From SZUA-287 sp036397975 (GTDB lineage Bacteria; Bacteroidota; Ignavibacteria; UBA10030; UBA6906), in contig DASWHW010000156.1 in assembly GCA_036397975.1 (NCBI GenBank), forward strand, positions 1 through 30,229: DNA of 30,229 nucleotides, given 5' to 3'. Of the stretch, positions 22,817-30,220 are shown piece after piece. The position numbers and the translations under genes were made by a program. Each line of letters begins with the position of its first letter. Positions within the stretch are counted from its first letter, which is position 1. The notes below the pieces were generated by a model. The model was not told the DNA's origin. It ran no database searches and was given only the letters and a program-made list of their open reading frames with translations.

Positions 22817-23935
22817 ATGAAGGCAAAGGTTGCAGTTCTCAAAACCTCCCCCAAAACTATTCTCGATGATATTGCTCGCCTGACTGAATTGGCTGGGATG
22901 AAGGATGCTCTTTCTCCTAATGCTGAGACGATTCTTAAGGATAACATCTCTTGGCATTTTCCGTTCCCCGCGGCAAACACAACCCCATGGCAAATGGAGG
23001 GGACGATCCTTGCGCTGAAGAAGGCCGGACTCAATAAAATCACGTGCGTCCAAAACAAGACGGTCGTAACGGACGCCTTCAAAGGGGAGGACCTGAACAA
23101 CTACGTCCCGATTTTCAAGCAATATGAGATTCCGGTGCTATTCAATTTCAAACCGGAGGACATTGCATGGACGAAGTTCAAGCCTAAAGCTCAAATGCAT
23201 GTCCTGGACAAGATTTTTCCAGAGGGAATCACCATTCCAGACTATTTCGCCGGGAAAAATATTGTTCACCTCCCCACAGTGAAATGCCATATCTATACCA
23301 CAACTACCGGTGCGATGAAGAACGCGTTTGGCGGTTTGCTGAATACGAAGCGCCATTACACACATTCGTGGATCCACAAGACACTGGTAGACTTGCTCGC
23401 AATTCAAAAGGAAATTCACTCCGGCATCTTTGCGATTATGGATGGGACGACTGCCGGTAACGGTCCCGGACCCAGAACGATGTTTCCGGTGGTCAAGGAC
23501 TACATACTCGCCAGTTCGGATCAGGTTGCGATTGACGCAGTGGCTGCGAAAATGATGGGCTTCGACCCTCTTTCCATCGAGTACATAAACGTTGCCCATC
23601 AGGATCAGCTCGGAATTGGCGATCCGCGGGATATAGAAATTGTTGGTGCGGATGTCTCAAAGGAATCATGGGGATTCACTGTCGGGAACAACGGTGTCAG
23701 TCTCTTTGGCAACCTTGCATGGTTTGGCCCTCTCCGGGGATTGCAAAAACTTTTCTTCCACACTCCGATGGTACACTTTTTCATTTTCGGGTCCGAAGCA
23801 TATCATGACTACTACCGCTGGCCGCTGAAGGACGAGAAGGTTTTCGAACACTGGAAAACAACGACTCAGTGGGGTCGCCTGTTCGAGCAGTACGAATCAG
23901 GAAAAGTCCAGACCAGCGATCAAGCCCTCGTCTGA
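22817..23935 (+). CDS. DUF362 family protein, function unknown
   Basis: The protein has 372 residues and matches the DUF362 family, which lacks an assigned reaction. Visible segments are FPAANTTPWQMEG, NIVHLPTVKCHIYTTTTGAMKNAFG, IMDGTTAGNGPGPR, and SSDQVAIDAVAAKMMGFDP, a common DUF362 pattern. It has no signal peptide or membrane segment. It also has no ferredoxin CxxCxxC cluster, which some DUF362 proteins carry. AAAGGAG at 22798-22804 precedes ATG 22817 by 12 bases; TTG 22814 is an alternative start with tighter spacing. It lies 27 bp after the mutase gene and is probably cotranscribed with it, so a link to acyl-CoA metabolism is possible but unproven. Confidence 0.82.
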   Translation: MKAKVAVLKTSPKTILDDIARLTELAGMKDALSPNAETILKDNISWHFPFPAANTTPWQMEGTILALKKAGLNKITCVQNKTVVTDAFKGEDLNNYVPIFKQYEIPVLFNFKPEDIAWTKFKPKAQMHVLDKIFPEGITIPDYFAGKNIVHLPTVKCHIYTTTTGAMKNAFGGLLNTKRHYTHSWIHKTLVDLLAIQKEIHSGIFAIMDGTTAGNGPGPRTMFPVVKDYILASSDQVAIDAVAAKMMGFDPLSIEYINVAHQDQLGIGDPRDIEIVGADVSKESWGFTVGNNGVSLFGNLAWFGPLRGLQKLFFHTPMVHFFIFGSEAYHDYYRWPLKDEKVFEHWKTTTQWGRLFEQYESGKVQTSDQALV

Positions 23936-23966
23936 TTCTCGTCCTTTCTTTTCCTATGGATCACCA

Positions 23967-24884
23967 ATGACAACTCGTTTGAGAGCGGAGGTTGCCCTTC
24001 TTTCAACAACACTCGTCTGGGGCAGCACCTTCGTCGTCGCGAAGATCGCCCTGCGTGATATCTCGCCACTTTTTCTTGTTGCAGTCCGTTTTTCCCTCGC
24101 ATCCCTTTTCTTCCTGGTTTTCTGGAAACGCGTTTTTCCGATACCGCGGGCATTCGTTGTTCAAGGGGTTATCCTGGGCTTCTTTCTCTTTCTTGGATTT
24201 GGTTCTCAACTGGTCGGCCAGGTCTACACCACCGCGTCCAAGTCGGCCTTCATAACGGGAATGATGGTTGTCTTCGTCCCGATTCTGCAGGTCGTTATCG
24301 AGAAGCGTCCCCCGCGTTATGGCAATCTTCTTGGCATTCTTATGGTCACTGGCGGTCTATTTCTGCTCACATCGCCTGAAGGATCTTCCTTTAACGTGGG
24401 AGACGGGTTGATTCTTTTCTGTGCTGTGAGTTTCGCACTTTACATTGTGTATCTCGATGTAGCTTCGAAAAACATGACTCCGCTTCAGCTCACATTTCTT
24501 CAACAGGTGTCCACGGGCCTGTTTGCGTGGATTGCCGTTGGTCTTCTTGAAGACGTGAACTTTGCCCCCACGTATCTCGGCGTATCCATGATCCTCTATC
24601 TCACAATTATGGCGACAATTGTTACCACTTATGTACAAACGCGCTATCAAAAAGATACGACCCCTACTCGTGCTGTTGTTATTTTCAGTATCGAGCCTGT
24701 GTTTGCAGCGGTGAGCGCTTACCTTGTCCTGGGTGAAAATATTGGAGCGCCCGGGATTTTTGGCGGGACATTGATTGTTGGAGGTGTTCTTCTCTCGGAA
24801 TTGTCTGATCACATCGGAGGGTTGAACAAGTCGATCCCCCTGGAATTGAACGACGCTACCGGAGAGCACAAAAACCTCTCTTGA
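23967..24884 (+). CDS. EamA/DMT-family transporter
   Basis: The protein has 305 residues and about ten membrane helices in two repeats, the fold of drug/metabolite transporters of the EamA (RhaT-like) type. The N-terminal repeat opens with LLSTTLVWGSTFVVAKIAL, the usual family start, and VGQVYTTASKSAFITGM follows. The second repeat has VQTRYQKDTTPTRAVVIFSIEPVFAAVSAYLVLGE, again typical. The substrate cannot be read from sequence; relatives export amino acids or other small metabolites. The ATG at 23967 lies 31 bp after the DUF362 gene. The stop codon (24882-24884) is inside the -35 box of the next promoter. Confidence 0.88.
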   Translation: MTTRLRAEVALLSTTLVWGSTFVVAKIALRDISPLFLVAVRFSLASLFFLVFWKRVFPIPRAFVVQGVILGFFLFLGFGSQLVGQVYTTASKSAFITGMMVVFVPILQVVIEKRPPRYGNLLGILMVTGGLFLLTSPEGSSFNVGDGLILFCAVSFALYIVYLDVASKNMTPLQLTFLQQVSTGLFAWIAVGLLEDVNFAPTYLGVSMILYLTIMATIVTTYVQTRYQKDTTPTRAVVIFSIEPVFAAVSAYLVLGENIGAPGIFGGTLIVGGVLLSELSDHIGGLNKSIPLELNDATGEHKNLS

Positions 24885-24909
24885 CTTTCGCTGCGCTCCG
24901 TGCTATTAT
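24881..24909 (+). promoter_or_regulatory. sigma-70 type promoter of the acyP-ispF unit
   Basis: TTGACT (24881-24886), a 17-bp spacer and TATTAT (24904-24909) match the pattern of the other promoters here. Transcription would start near 24916, only about 5 bases before the acyP ATG, giving a nearly leaderless mRNA. Confidence 0.68.
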
Positions 24910-24920
24910 TCTCTGATGAA

Positions 24921-25193
24921 ATGAAGACTGCAGCACACATTATCGTTCAGGGGCTTGTGCAGGGCGTAGGATTTCGCTGGTATGTTCTCCAGCAGGCAAG
25001 GAATCTAGGCATCAATGGTTATGTACGAAATCTCTACAACGGCAAGGTTGAAATTGAAGCGGAAGGCGACCGGGGACTTTTGGATGAATTCATCAAATCA
25101 ATTCGCATCGGGCCACGCGCTTCACACGTCCATGAGCTTCAATTGACATGGGCCTCGTGTTCAGATTCCTATCAACAATTTGAAATAAGGTAG
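24921..25193 (+). CDS. acyP: acylphosphatase
   Basis: Acylphosphatase hydrolyses carboxyl-phosphate bonds such as acetyl phosphate and 1,3-bisphosphoglycerate. The protein has 90 residues, the family length. Catalytic residues are Arg19 in VQGVGFRWYV and Asn37 in GYVRNLYNG; GKVEIEAEG follows. The start is ATG 24921, chosen by homology; it has no Shine-Dalgarno and lies just after the predicted transcription start. GTG 24900 is in frame but lies within the promoter spacer. The stop is TAG 25191-25193, and the same frame stays open through the downstream ispF, so only this TAG separates the two products. Confidence 0.93.
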   Translation: MKTAAHIIVQGLVQGVGFRWYVLQQARNLGINGYVRNLYNGKVEIEAEGDRGLLDEFIKSIRIGPRASHVHELQLTWASCSDSYQQFEIR

Positions 25194-25196
25194 CCC

Positions 25197-25691
25197 ATTC
25201 CTCGTTCAACTCCTCGTATCGGTATCGGCTTCGACACGCATCGCTTCGCGGACGGCAGAACGTTAGTCCTTGGTGGCGTGCAAATCCCCTTCGCGCGTGG
25301 ACTCGAAGGGCACTCTGATGCAGACGTGCTCCTCCACGCAATTGCGGATTCACTTCTTGGTGCTGCTGCTCTCGGTGATATCGGAAAACACTTTCCGAAC
25401 TCTGACCCGCAGTTCAAAGGAATCTCGAGCTTGAAATTGCTTCACCGCGTTCGTGATCTGATCAGGGAAGAAGGGTACACCGTTGTCAATGTCGACTCGA
25501 TGCTGATCCTGGAACTCCCAAAAGTTCTTCCATATATCGACAAAATGCGTTCCGCGGTAGCGGATGCGCTTGAGATCGATATGACGCAAGTGTCTATCAA
25601 AGCAACAACGAATGAAGGGATGGGTCATCTCGGGCGTCAAGAGGGGGTTGCAGCTCATGCCGTTGCCTGTATTCAACACCATTTCTCCTAA
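25197..25691 (+). CDS. ispF: 2-C-methyl-D-erythritol 2,4-cyclodiphosphate synthase, apparent ATT start
   Basis: IspF forms the cyclic diphosphate in the MEP route to isoprenoids. From ATT 25197 the protein has 164 residues (family 155-165). Metal ligands are Asp13 and His15 in GIGFDTHRF and His47 in HSDADVLLHA. GDIGKHFPNSDP and KATTNEGMGHLGRQEG are also typical. No ATG, GTG or TTG lies in frame before GTG 25278, which would lose Asp13 and His15 and so cannot be the start of a working enzyme. ATT 25197 has TAAGG (25186-25190) 6 bases upstream and gives a normal N-terminus. ATC 25218 and 25224 lack such a site. The frame is the same as acyP, so amber readthrough to an AcyP-IspF fusion is the other formal option. 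Confidence 0.88.
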   Translation: MPRSTPRIGIGFDTHRFADGRTLVLGGVQIPFARGLEGHSDADVLLHAIADSLLGAAALGDIGKHFPNSDPQFKGISSLKLLHRVRDLIREEGYTVVNVDSMLILELPKVLPYIDKMRSAVADALEIDMTQVSIKATTNEGMGHLGRQEGVAAHAVACIQHHFS

Positions 25692-25697
25692 GCAATC

Positions 25698-26327
25698 GTG
25701 ATTGAACAGATAGTTGCATATCTCAATGCCGCCAGTCCACTACTCATATGCGGAACTGTTTTTGCTATTGCCTTCATTGAAAATATTTTTCCTCCTTCGC
25801 CCAGCGACCTTCTCGTCGTCTTTGCAGGATCACTCGCCGGGGCCGGGAACGTGGGTTTCTTCCCACTTCTCCTGTCAGCATCCATGGGGAGCACACTTGG
25901 TTTCGTCGTGATGTACAAGATTGGGGATTGGTTCGGGAACTCTATTCTCGAGCAAGGGAAAATAAAGTTTATTCCTGTTGAAGCGGTCCGCAAAGTGGAG
26001 AGTTGGTTTCAGGCATACGGCTATTGGATAATTGTTGTTAACCGCTTTCTTTCTGGGACTCGGGCAGTGGTTTCCTTTTTTGCCGGTCTCTCGGAACTTC
26101 ACCTTCTCCGAACCACTCTCCTCTCACTCGTGAGCGCGTTGGCCTGGAACTCATTACTTATTTTCGCGGGCTACCTCTTGGGACACAACTGGAATGACGT
26201 TCTCTATTATCTTCAAACATATAGCCAGATTATCACCGGTGCCCTTGTTATTGTTGTTCTTATCCTCGCCGTTGCATTCTTTGCACGCAAGAAGAATGGG
26301 GACCGCTCTTCTGGGAAGGAATCCTGA
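25698..26327 (+). CDS. DedA family membrane protein
   Basis: DedA proteins are multi-span inner-membrane proteins; some members carry undecaprenyl phosphate or phospholipid across the membrane. The protein has 209 residues. It shows IENIFPPSPSDLLVVFAGS with acidic residues Glu28 and Asp37, the family core NRFLSGTRAVVSFFAG with Arg116 and Arg122 (the six-residue spacing of the essential Arg pair in E. coli YqjA), and a C-terminal membrane helix followed by a Lys-rich tail. The start is GTG 25698, 6 bp after ispF, with no clear ribosome binding site. The stop overlaps the PAP2 start by one base. Confidence 0.9.
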   Translation: MIEQIVAYLNAASPLLICGTVFAIAFIENIFPPSPSDLLVVFAGSLAGAGNVGFFPLLLSASMGSTLGFVVMYKIGDWFGNSILEQGKIKFIPVEAVRKVESWFQAYGYWIIVVNRFLSGTRAVVSFFAGLSELHLLRTTLLSLVSALAWNSLLIFAGYLLGHNWNDVLYYLQTYSQIITGALVIVVLILAVAFFARKKNGDRSSGKES

Positions 26328-26914
26328 TGGACTTTCTCTATTCCATTGATGTAAGTCTATTTCGCTTCATCAATGAGACGCTCAGCAACCCCGTGGGTGA
26401 TGTTCTTTGGCCACTGATAACGGATTATGATAAATTGCTTCCGGTCCGCATTGTTCTTGTTCTTGTTTGGTTCGGACTGCTGGTCAAGGGGGGAAGAACC
26501 GGACGCACCGTTGCTCTTCTCCTCATTCCAGTGCTACTCTGTGCAGATACAATCAGCAGTAAGATCATCAAGGAACTTGTGGATCGCATTCGTCCGTGCG
26601 GCGTGTTGGAACATGTTCATCTTCTCGTAAATTGCGGAACCGGAAAATCTTTCCCCTCTTCCCATGCAGTAAATAACTTTGCCGTCGCAACACTTTTCAG
26701 TTTGTACTACCGCAGATGGATGTGGGCATTTGCTGCATGGGCTTCCCTGGTTGCATTTTCTCGACCAGCGGTTGGGGTTCACTACCCATCGGATATTCTG
26801 GCGGGGGCACTTTTTGGTGTTCTGCTTGCACTCCTCTTGATAGCGAGCTGGCGTGTGCTCGAGAAAAAGCTCCTCCCGCAGGGCTCAACAAACGAGTCCC
26901 GGAATCGGGAATAG
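26327..26914 (+). CDS. PAP2 family membrane phosphatase
   Basis: The protein has 195 residues with about five membrane helices and the complete three-part PAP2 signature: Kx6RP from Lys82 (KELVDRIRP), PSSH at 110-113, and SRx5Hx3D with Ser145, Arg146, His152 and Asp156. Such enzymes dephosphorylate lipid phosphates: undecaprenyl diphosphate, phosphatidylglycerophosphate or lipid A phosphates. The ATG at 26327 overlaps the DedA stop (TGATG) and has GGAAGG upstream. Coupling to a DedA protein suggests undecaprenyl-phosphate recycling, but completion of PgsA-made phosphatidylglycerophosphate is also possible. Confidence 0.92.
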   Translation: MDFLYSIDVSLFRFINETLSNPVGDVLWPLITDYDKLLPVRIVLVLVWFGLLVKGGRTGRTVALLLIPVLLCADTISSKIIKELVDRIRPCGVLEHVHLLVNCGTGKSFPSSHAVNNFAVATLFSLYYRRWMWAFAAWASLVAFSRPAVGVHYPSDILAGALFGVLLALLLIASWRVLEKKLLPQGSTNESRNRE

Positions 26915-26921
26915 GATTTGC

Positions 26922-28592
26922 ATGGGTGGAGAATCCTCGCACAAGACAGAAAAAGGATCCGGACGATTGCTTCATTACGCGCTCAGTGTTCTGTCCGGCG
27001 TCATGATGGGATTCTCTTTTCCTCCAAGCCAACTCGGAATACTGGCAATCTTTGGACTTGTCCCGATTCTCATTGTGATGAGCGACTTCCAGCGAATTAA
27101 GCCCGCATTACGGTATATATATATATCGATGATGGTCTTTCACCTAATCACCCTTAACTGGACCGGTGGGTATGCACATGGAAACGACATCTACATGATG
27201 ATCGCCGGGGGAGTAACCATGTTAGTCCATCCGTTTTTCTATTTCTTACCTTTCGGGGCCTACCTTTATATAAAAAAATACCTTGGCGAAGGCATTGCCC
27301 TGTCATCGTTCCCTTTCGTCTGGATCGCGTACGAATATTCACACTCATTGAGTGAGTGGTCATTCCCATGGATTACCATCGGCAATAGTCAAACCTATGA
27401 TATCTCAGCAATTCAGTACATTAGCTTCACAGGGGTGTACGGTATTTCCTTTTGGATTCTCATTCTCAATGTTATCGCCTTTGTATTGTATTCCGGATTG
27501 GCCAACGGTAGATTCAAACCTCTTTCATGGAAGAGCTTCGTCCTGCTTGGAATCTTTGCCGCTGTCTTCTTTGCTCCCCGGTGGTATGGAGCAGATGTAC
27601 ATGCGAAAGCACAGGAAAAGATCCAACTTCCAACAATTACTGTTGGGATTATTCAACCGAACATTGATCCGTGGGAGAAATGGAGAAGGAATGGGTTCGA
27701 CGTTGCACGGATTTACCTCGAGAAAACCCGAGAGTTGCTGAGAGACAAATCAGTTCGTCCGGATGTTGTCTTGTGGCCCGAGACTGCGATTCCGGAATTC
27801 CTCCTTCTTCCAAGCCGCCAGAATTTGCTCGACACAATCCGCAATGAGTTGGATCGGTTGGATGTCAGCGTGCTCACAGGTGTTCAACATGCTGTCTACT
27901 ATGAAGACAGTACTCTTGCTCCACCGAGCGCAAAGCGATCAATTACCGGGCAGCGCTATGACGTTTTTAACGCCGCTGCGTTCGTGCAACCTGGTACATC
28001 TGAGATCCCGTGGTATGGCAAGATGAAAATGGTCCCGATAGCGGAGCGGGTTCCTTATGCAGATGCATTCTACTTCATGGACTTTCTTCGGTGGGGAGTG
28101 GGAGTAGGGGGCTGGCAGATCGGGCCAGGTCAAGTGCTGTTCACGGAGAAAAGGACCGGAACCAAATTCGCGACACTCATCTGCTATGAGTCGACCTATC
28201 CGGGGTTCGTGGCGAGCTTTGTGCGAAAGGGTGCCGAGTTCATTTCCATCATCACAATCGATAGCTGGTGGGGAAGGATGTCGGGTGCGTTCCAGCATCA
28301 ACGGTATGCTGTGCTACGGGCCATCGAGAATCGACGATGGATAGCGCGATGTGCGCTTGGAGGGATTTCCGGGTTCATTGATCCACGGGGTTATGAATAT
28401 GATAACACGGAGCTCTTCTCTCAGTCCATTCTTCAAAGGACCATCGAACGCCGGACTGATCTCTCCTGGTACTCCGAACATGGCGACGTGTTCGCCCAGC
28501 TGCTTTCTCTTATCGGGTTGATCGTCGTTCTCATTGCCGTGGGCATCAAAGTGTCGCAAGCCTACCGAGGGAGGTCTTATGCCCTTAATTGA
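26922..28592 (+). CDS. lnt: apolipoprotein N-acyltransferase
   Basis: Lnt adds the third acyl chain to the N-terminal Cys of lipoproteins, as in diderm bacteria. The protein has 556 residues from ATG 26922, which has AGGA 5 bases upstream; an open frame extends back to 26853 but overlaps the PAP2 gene. The N-terminal half has membrane helices, starting with LSGVMMGFSFPPSQLG. The nitrilase domain carries the catalytic triad Glu287 (LWPETAIP), Lys367 (YGKMKMVPIAE) and Cys421 (LICYESTYPG), then SWWGRMSGAFQH and RAIENRRWIAR. A last membrane helix lies near the C-terminus. It is 7 bp after the PAP2 stop and overlaps the aldolase gene by 14 bp. Confidence 0.95.
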   Translation: MGGESSHKTEKGSGRLLHYALSVLSGVMMGFSFPPSQLGILAIFGLVPILIVMSDFQRIKPALRYIYISMMVFHLITLNWTGGYAHGNDIYMMIAGGVTMLVHPFFYFLPFGAYLYIKKYLGEGIALSSFPFVWIAYEYSHSLSEWSFPWITIGNSQTYDISAIQYISFTGVYGISFWILILNVIAFVLYSGLANGRFKPLSWKSFVLLGIFAAVFFAPRWYGADVHAKAQEKIQLPTITVGIIQPNIDPWEKWRRNGFDVARIYLEKTRELLRDKSVRPDVVLWPETAIPEFLLLPSRQNLLDTIRNELDRLDVSVLTGVQHAVYYEDSTLAPPSAKRSITGQRYDVFNAAAFVQPGTSEIPWYGKMKMVPIAERVPYADAFYFMDFLRWGVGVGGWQIGPGQVLFTEKRTGTKFATLICYESTYPGFVASFVRKGAEFISIITIDSWWGRMSGAFQHQRYAVLRAIENRRWIARCALGGISGFIDPRGYEYDNTELFSQSILQRTIERRTDLSWYSEHGDVFAQLLSLIGLIVVLIAVGIKVSQAYRGRSYALN

Positions 28593-29628
28593 TCTCCGAA
28601 GCGACACCGTCACCAAGCCCAGCCCCGCAATGCGGCAGGCAATGGCACAAGCCGAGGTCGGCGATGACATCTTTGGAGAAGACCCTAGTGTCAATCGTCT
28701 GCAGGAAACCGTGGCTCAGCTTCTCGGTAAGGAAGCAGCACTTTATATGCCGAGCGGTTCGATGGCAAATCAAGTCTGCATCAAGGTTCACACGCGTGCT
28801 GGTGATGAGATAATTGTCGAAAAGGACTGCCACGTATTCAATTACGAAACCGCGGGGATTGCATTCCTCTCCTCGGTCCAGGTGAATACCATCGTCGGTC
28901 ATCATGGGGTGATGCCGTTGGCAGAGATTAAGAAGGCGATTCGCCCGAAGCTGTACTATATGCCGCGTACCGCTCTTATCTGCCTTGAAAACACCAATAA
29001 TCGCGCCGGTGGAACAATCTATCCGATTGAGGAAATCAAAGCTGTAAGTAACCTGGCGAGGAATGAAGGAATCAACATTCATCTCGATGGAGCCCGATTG
29101 TGGAATGCTTGTATCGCAACCGGGATCAGCCCGAAAGAATATGCTTCCCATTTTGATTCGGTGTCGGTGTGCCTTTCTAAAGGACTCGGGGCTCCTGTTG
29201 GCTCCGTTATTGCTGGGCCAAAAGCGTTCGTTGAAGAGGCTCGTCATTTTCGTAAGCTCTTCGGCGGCGGGATGCGTCAGGCCGGAATTCTCGCTGCTGC
29301 AGGACTATATGCTTTGGAGCATAACATGCAACGGTTAGTGGAAGACCACACGAAGGCTTCGAGACTTGCCGAGACGCTTTCGACCGTTCGAGGATTCTCG
29401 ATAGATCGTTCTTCGGTTCAAACGAACATTGTTATTATCGATGTTGCTAAAGCGAAGACGCCACCCACAGATATTCTTTCAACCCTCAAAAAGGAAAGCG
29501 TTCTTCTTTCTGCTGGAAACTATATGGGCATCAGGGCCGTCACACACCTGGACGTCTCGCTTGAGGAGATCCGGAAAGCGGGAGAGATCATCACGAAAGC
29601 CATGGAGAGACTTGAACGAAATGGATAA
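28579..29628 (+). CDS. ltaE: low-specificity L-threonine aldolase
   Basis: This PLP enzyme of the beta-eliminating lyase family splits threonine or allo-threonine to glycine and acetaldehyde. The protein has 349 residues. Motifs are DLRSDTVTKPSPAMRQAM at the N-terminus, DDIFGEDPSVNRLQ, GSMANQVC, CLENTNNRAGGTIYP, HLDGARLWNA and the Schiff-base Lys201 in CLSKGLGAPVGS. The ATG at 28579 follows a strong GAGGGAGG 4-5 bases upstream, which decides against the longer open frame from 28534. It begins inside the last codons of lnt and overlaps the thioesterase start by 8 bp. A link to the envelope genes is not evident. Confidence 0.93.
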   Translation: MPLIDLRSDTVTKPSPAMRQAMAQAEVGDDIFGEDPSVNRLQETVAQLLGKEAALYMPSGSMANQVCIKVHTRAGDEIIVEKDCHVFNYETAGIAFLSSVQVNTIVGHHGVMPLAEIKKAIRPKLYYMPRTALICLENTNNRAGGTIYPIEEIKAVSNLARNEGINIHLDGARLWNACIATGISPKEYASHFDSVSVCLSKGLGAPVGSVIAGPKAFVEEARHFRKLFGGGMRQAGILAAAGLYALEHNMQRLVEDHTKASRLAETLSTVRGFSIDRSSVQTNIVIIDVAKAKTPPTDILSTLKKESVLLSAGNYMGIRAVTHLDVSLEEIRKAGEIITKAMERLERNG

Positions 29629-30082
29629 GGAGAAGTTCAAACATATGATTCAGGTTCGTGTGCGCAGTTCGGAGATTGATTGGCAAGGGATTGTCCATAA
29701 CGCCCAGCATTTGGTGTACTGTGAAGATGGACGGGTAACGTATTTCGGTGAACGTGGAATTCTTCTCGATCTGAATGCGACAGAGCATCAAGAGAAGGTG
29801 GTGATTGCGCGAAATGAGATTGACTATGTCAGTCCGGCCCGCTTCGGTGATGTCCTCAAGGTGTATACGCGAATCTCATTCATTCGAAACTCCAGTTTTG
29901 CCTTTGAAAGTATTATCGACGAATCGACCACGGGGAGACGCATTGCAGAAAACGTTTCTATCCACGTGTACCTGGACGCCCGGACTGGCGAGCCGAAGAC
30001 GATTCCGGAGTCCTTTCGGAAGAAAGTGCATGAATACGAGGGTGAAAATGTCGTGATTGCCTGGCCTACATATTTGACTTAA
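29621..30082 (+). CDS. hotdog-fold acyl-CoA thioesterase, YbgC/FcbC-like
   Basis: The protein has 153 residues, a single hotdog domain of the 4-hydroxybenzoyl-CoA thioesterase group. The N-terminal motif IQVRVRSSEIDWQGIVHNAQHLVY matches the family pattern with catalytic Asp20 (DxxGxVxNxxY). NEIDYVSPARFGDVL and the strands IAENVSIHVYLD follow. It probably hydrolyses short- or medium-chain acyl-CoA; YbgC relatives work near the Tol-Pal system, but no tol gene is seen here. The start is ATG 29621, overlapping the aldolase stop by 8 bp with GGAGAG about 11 bases upstream. ATG 29645, with AAGGAG 13 bases upstream, is an alternative. Confidence 0.9.
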   Translation: MDKEKFKHMIQVRVRSSEIDWQGIVHNAQHLVYCEDGRVTYFGERGILLDLNATEHQEKVVIARNEIDYVSPARFGDVLKVYTRISFIRNSSFAFESIIDESTTGRRIAENVSIHVYLDARTGEPKTIPESFRKKVHEYEGENVVIAWPTYLT

Positions 30083-30112
30083 CGGAAACCGGTATATTTT
30101 TCAACAAATTCC

Positions 30113-30141
30113 TTGCTTTTCGGTCTCCGCATCCCTATCTT
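30113..30141 (+). promoter_or_regulatory. possible sigma-70 type promoter near the right edge
   Basis: TTGCTT (30113-30118), a 17-bp spacer and TATCTT (30136-30141) lie just upstream of a terminator-like hairpin and about 80 bases before a possible start codon. The hexamers are weaker than those of the other promoters. Confidence 0.45.
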
Positions 30142-30156
30142 GTTGCCGTTGTTATC

Positions 30157-30185
30157 ATAGCCCGTCACGGGCTATTTTCATTTGC
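30157..30185 (+). terminator. hairpin with short U run, terminator or leader element
   Basis: ATAGCCCG (30157-30164) and CGGGCTAT (30168-30175) form a perfect 8-bp stem with loop TCA, followed by TTTTCATTTG. It lies 75 bases after the thioesterase stop. It could end the acyP-to-thioesterase unit or sit in the leader of the next gene. Confidence 0.65.
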
Positions 30186-30220
30186 AAGAAGCCTGATCGT
30201 CTTCCCGAGACCAATATCTC

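Noticed and set aside
27114..27126. Run of TA dinucleotides (13 nt) inside lnt as a phase-variable tract
   Set aside because: The run is short, encodes alternating Tyr/Ile in a membrane helix, and lnt is expected to be essential, so switching is unlikely.
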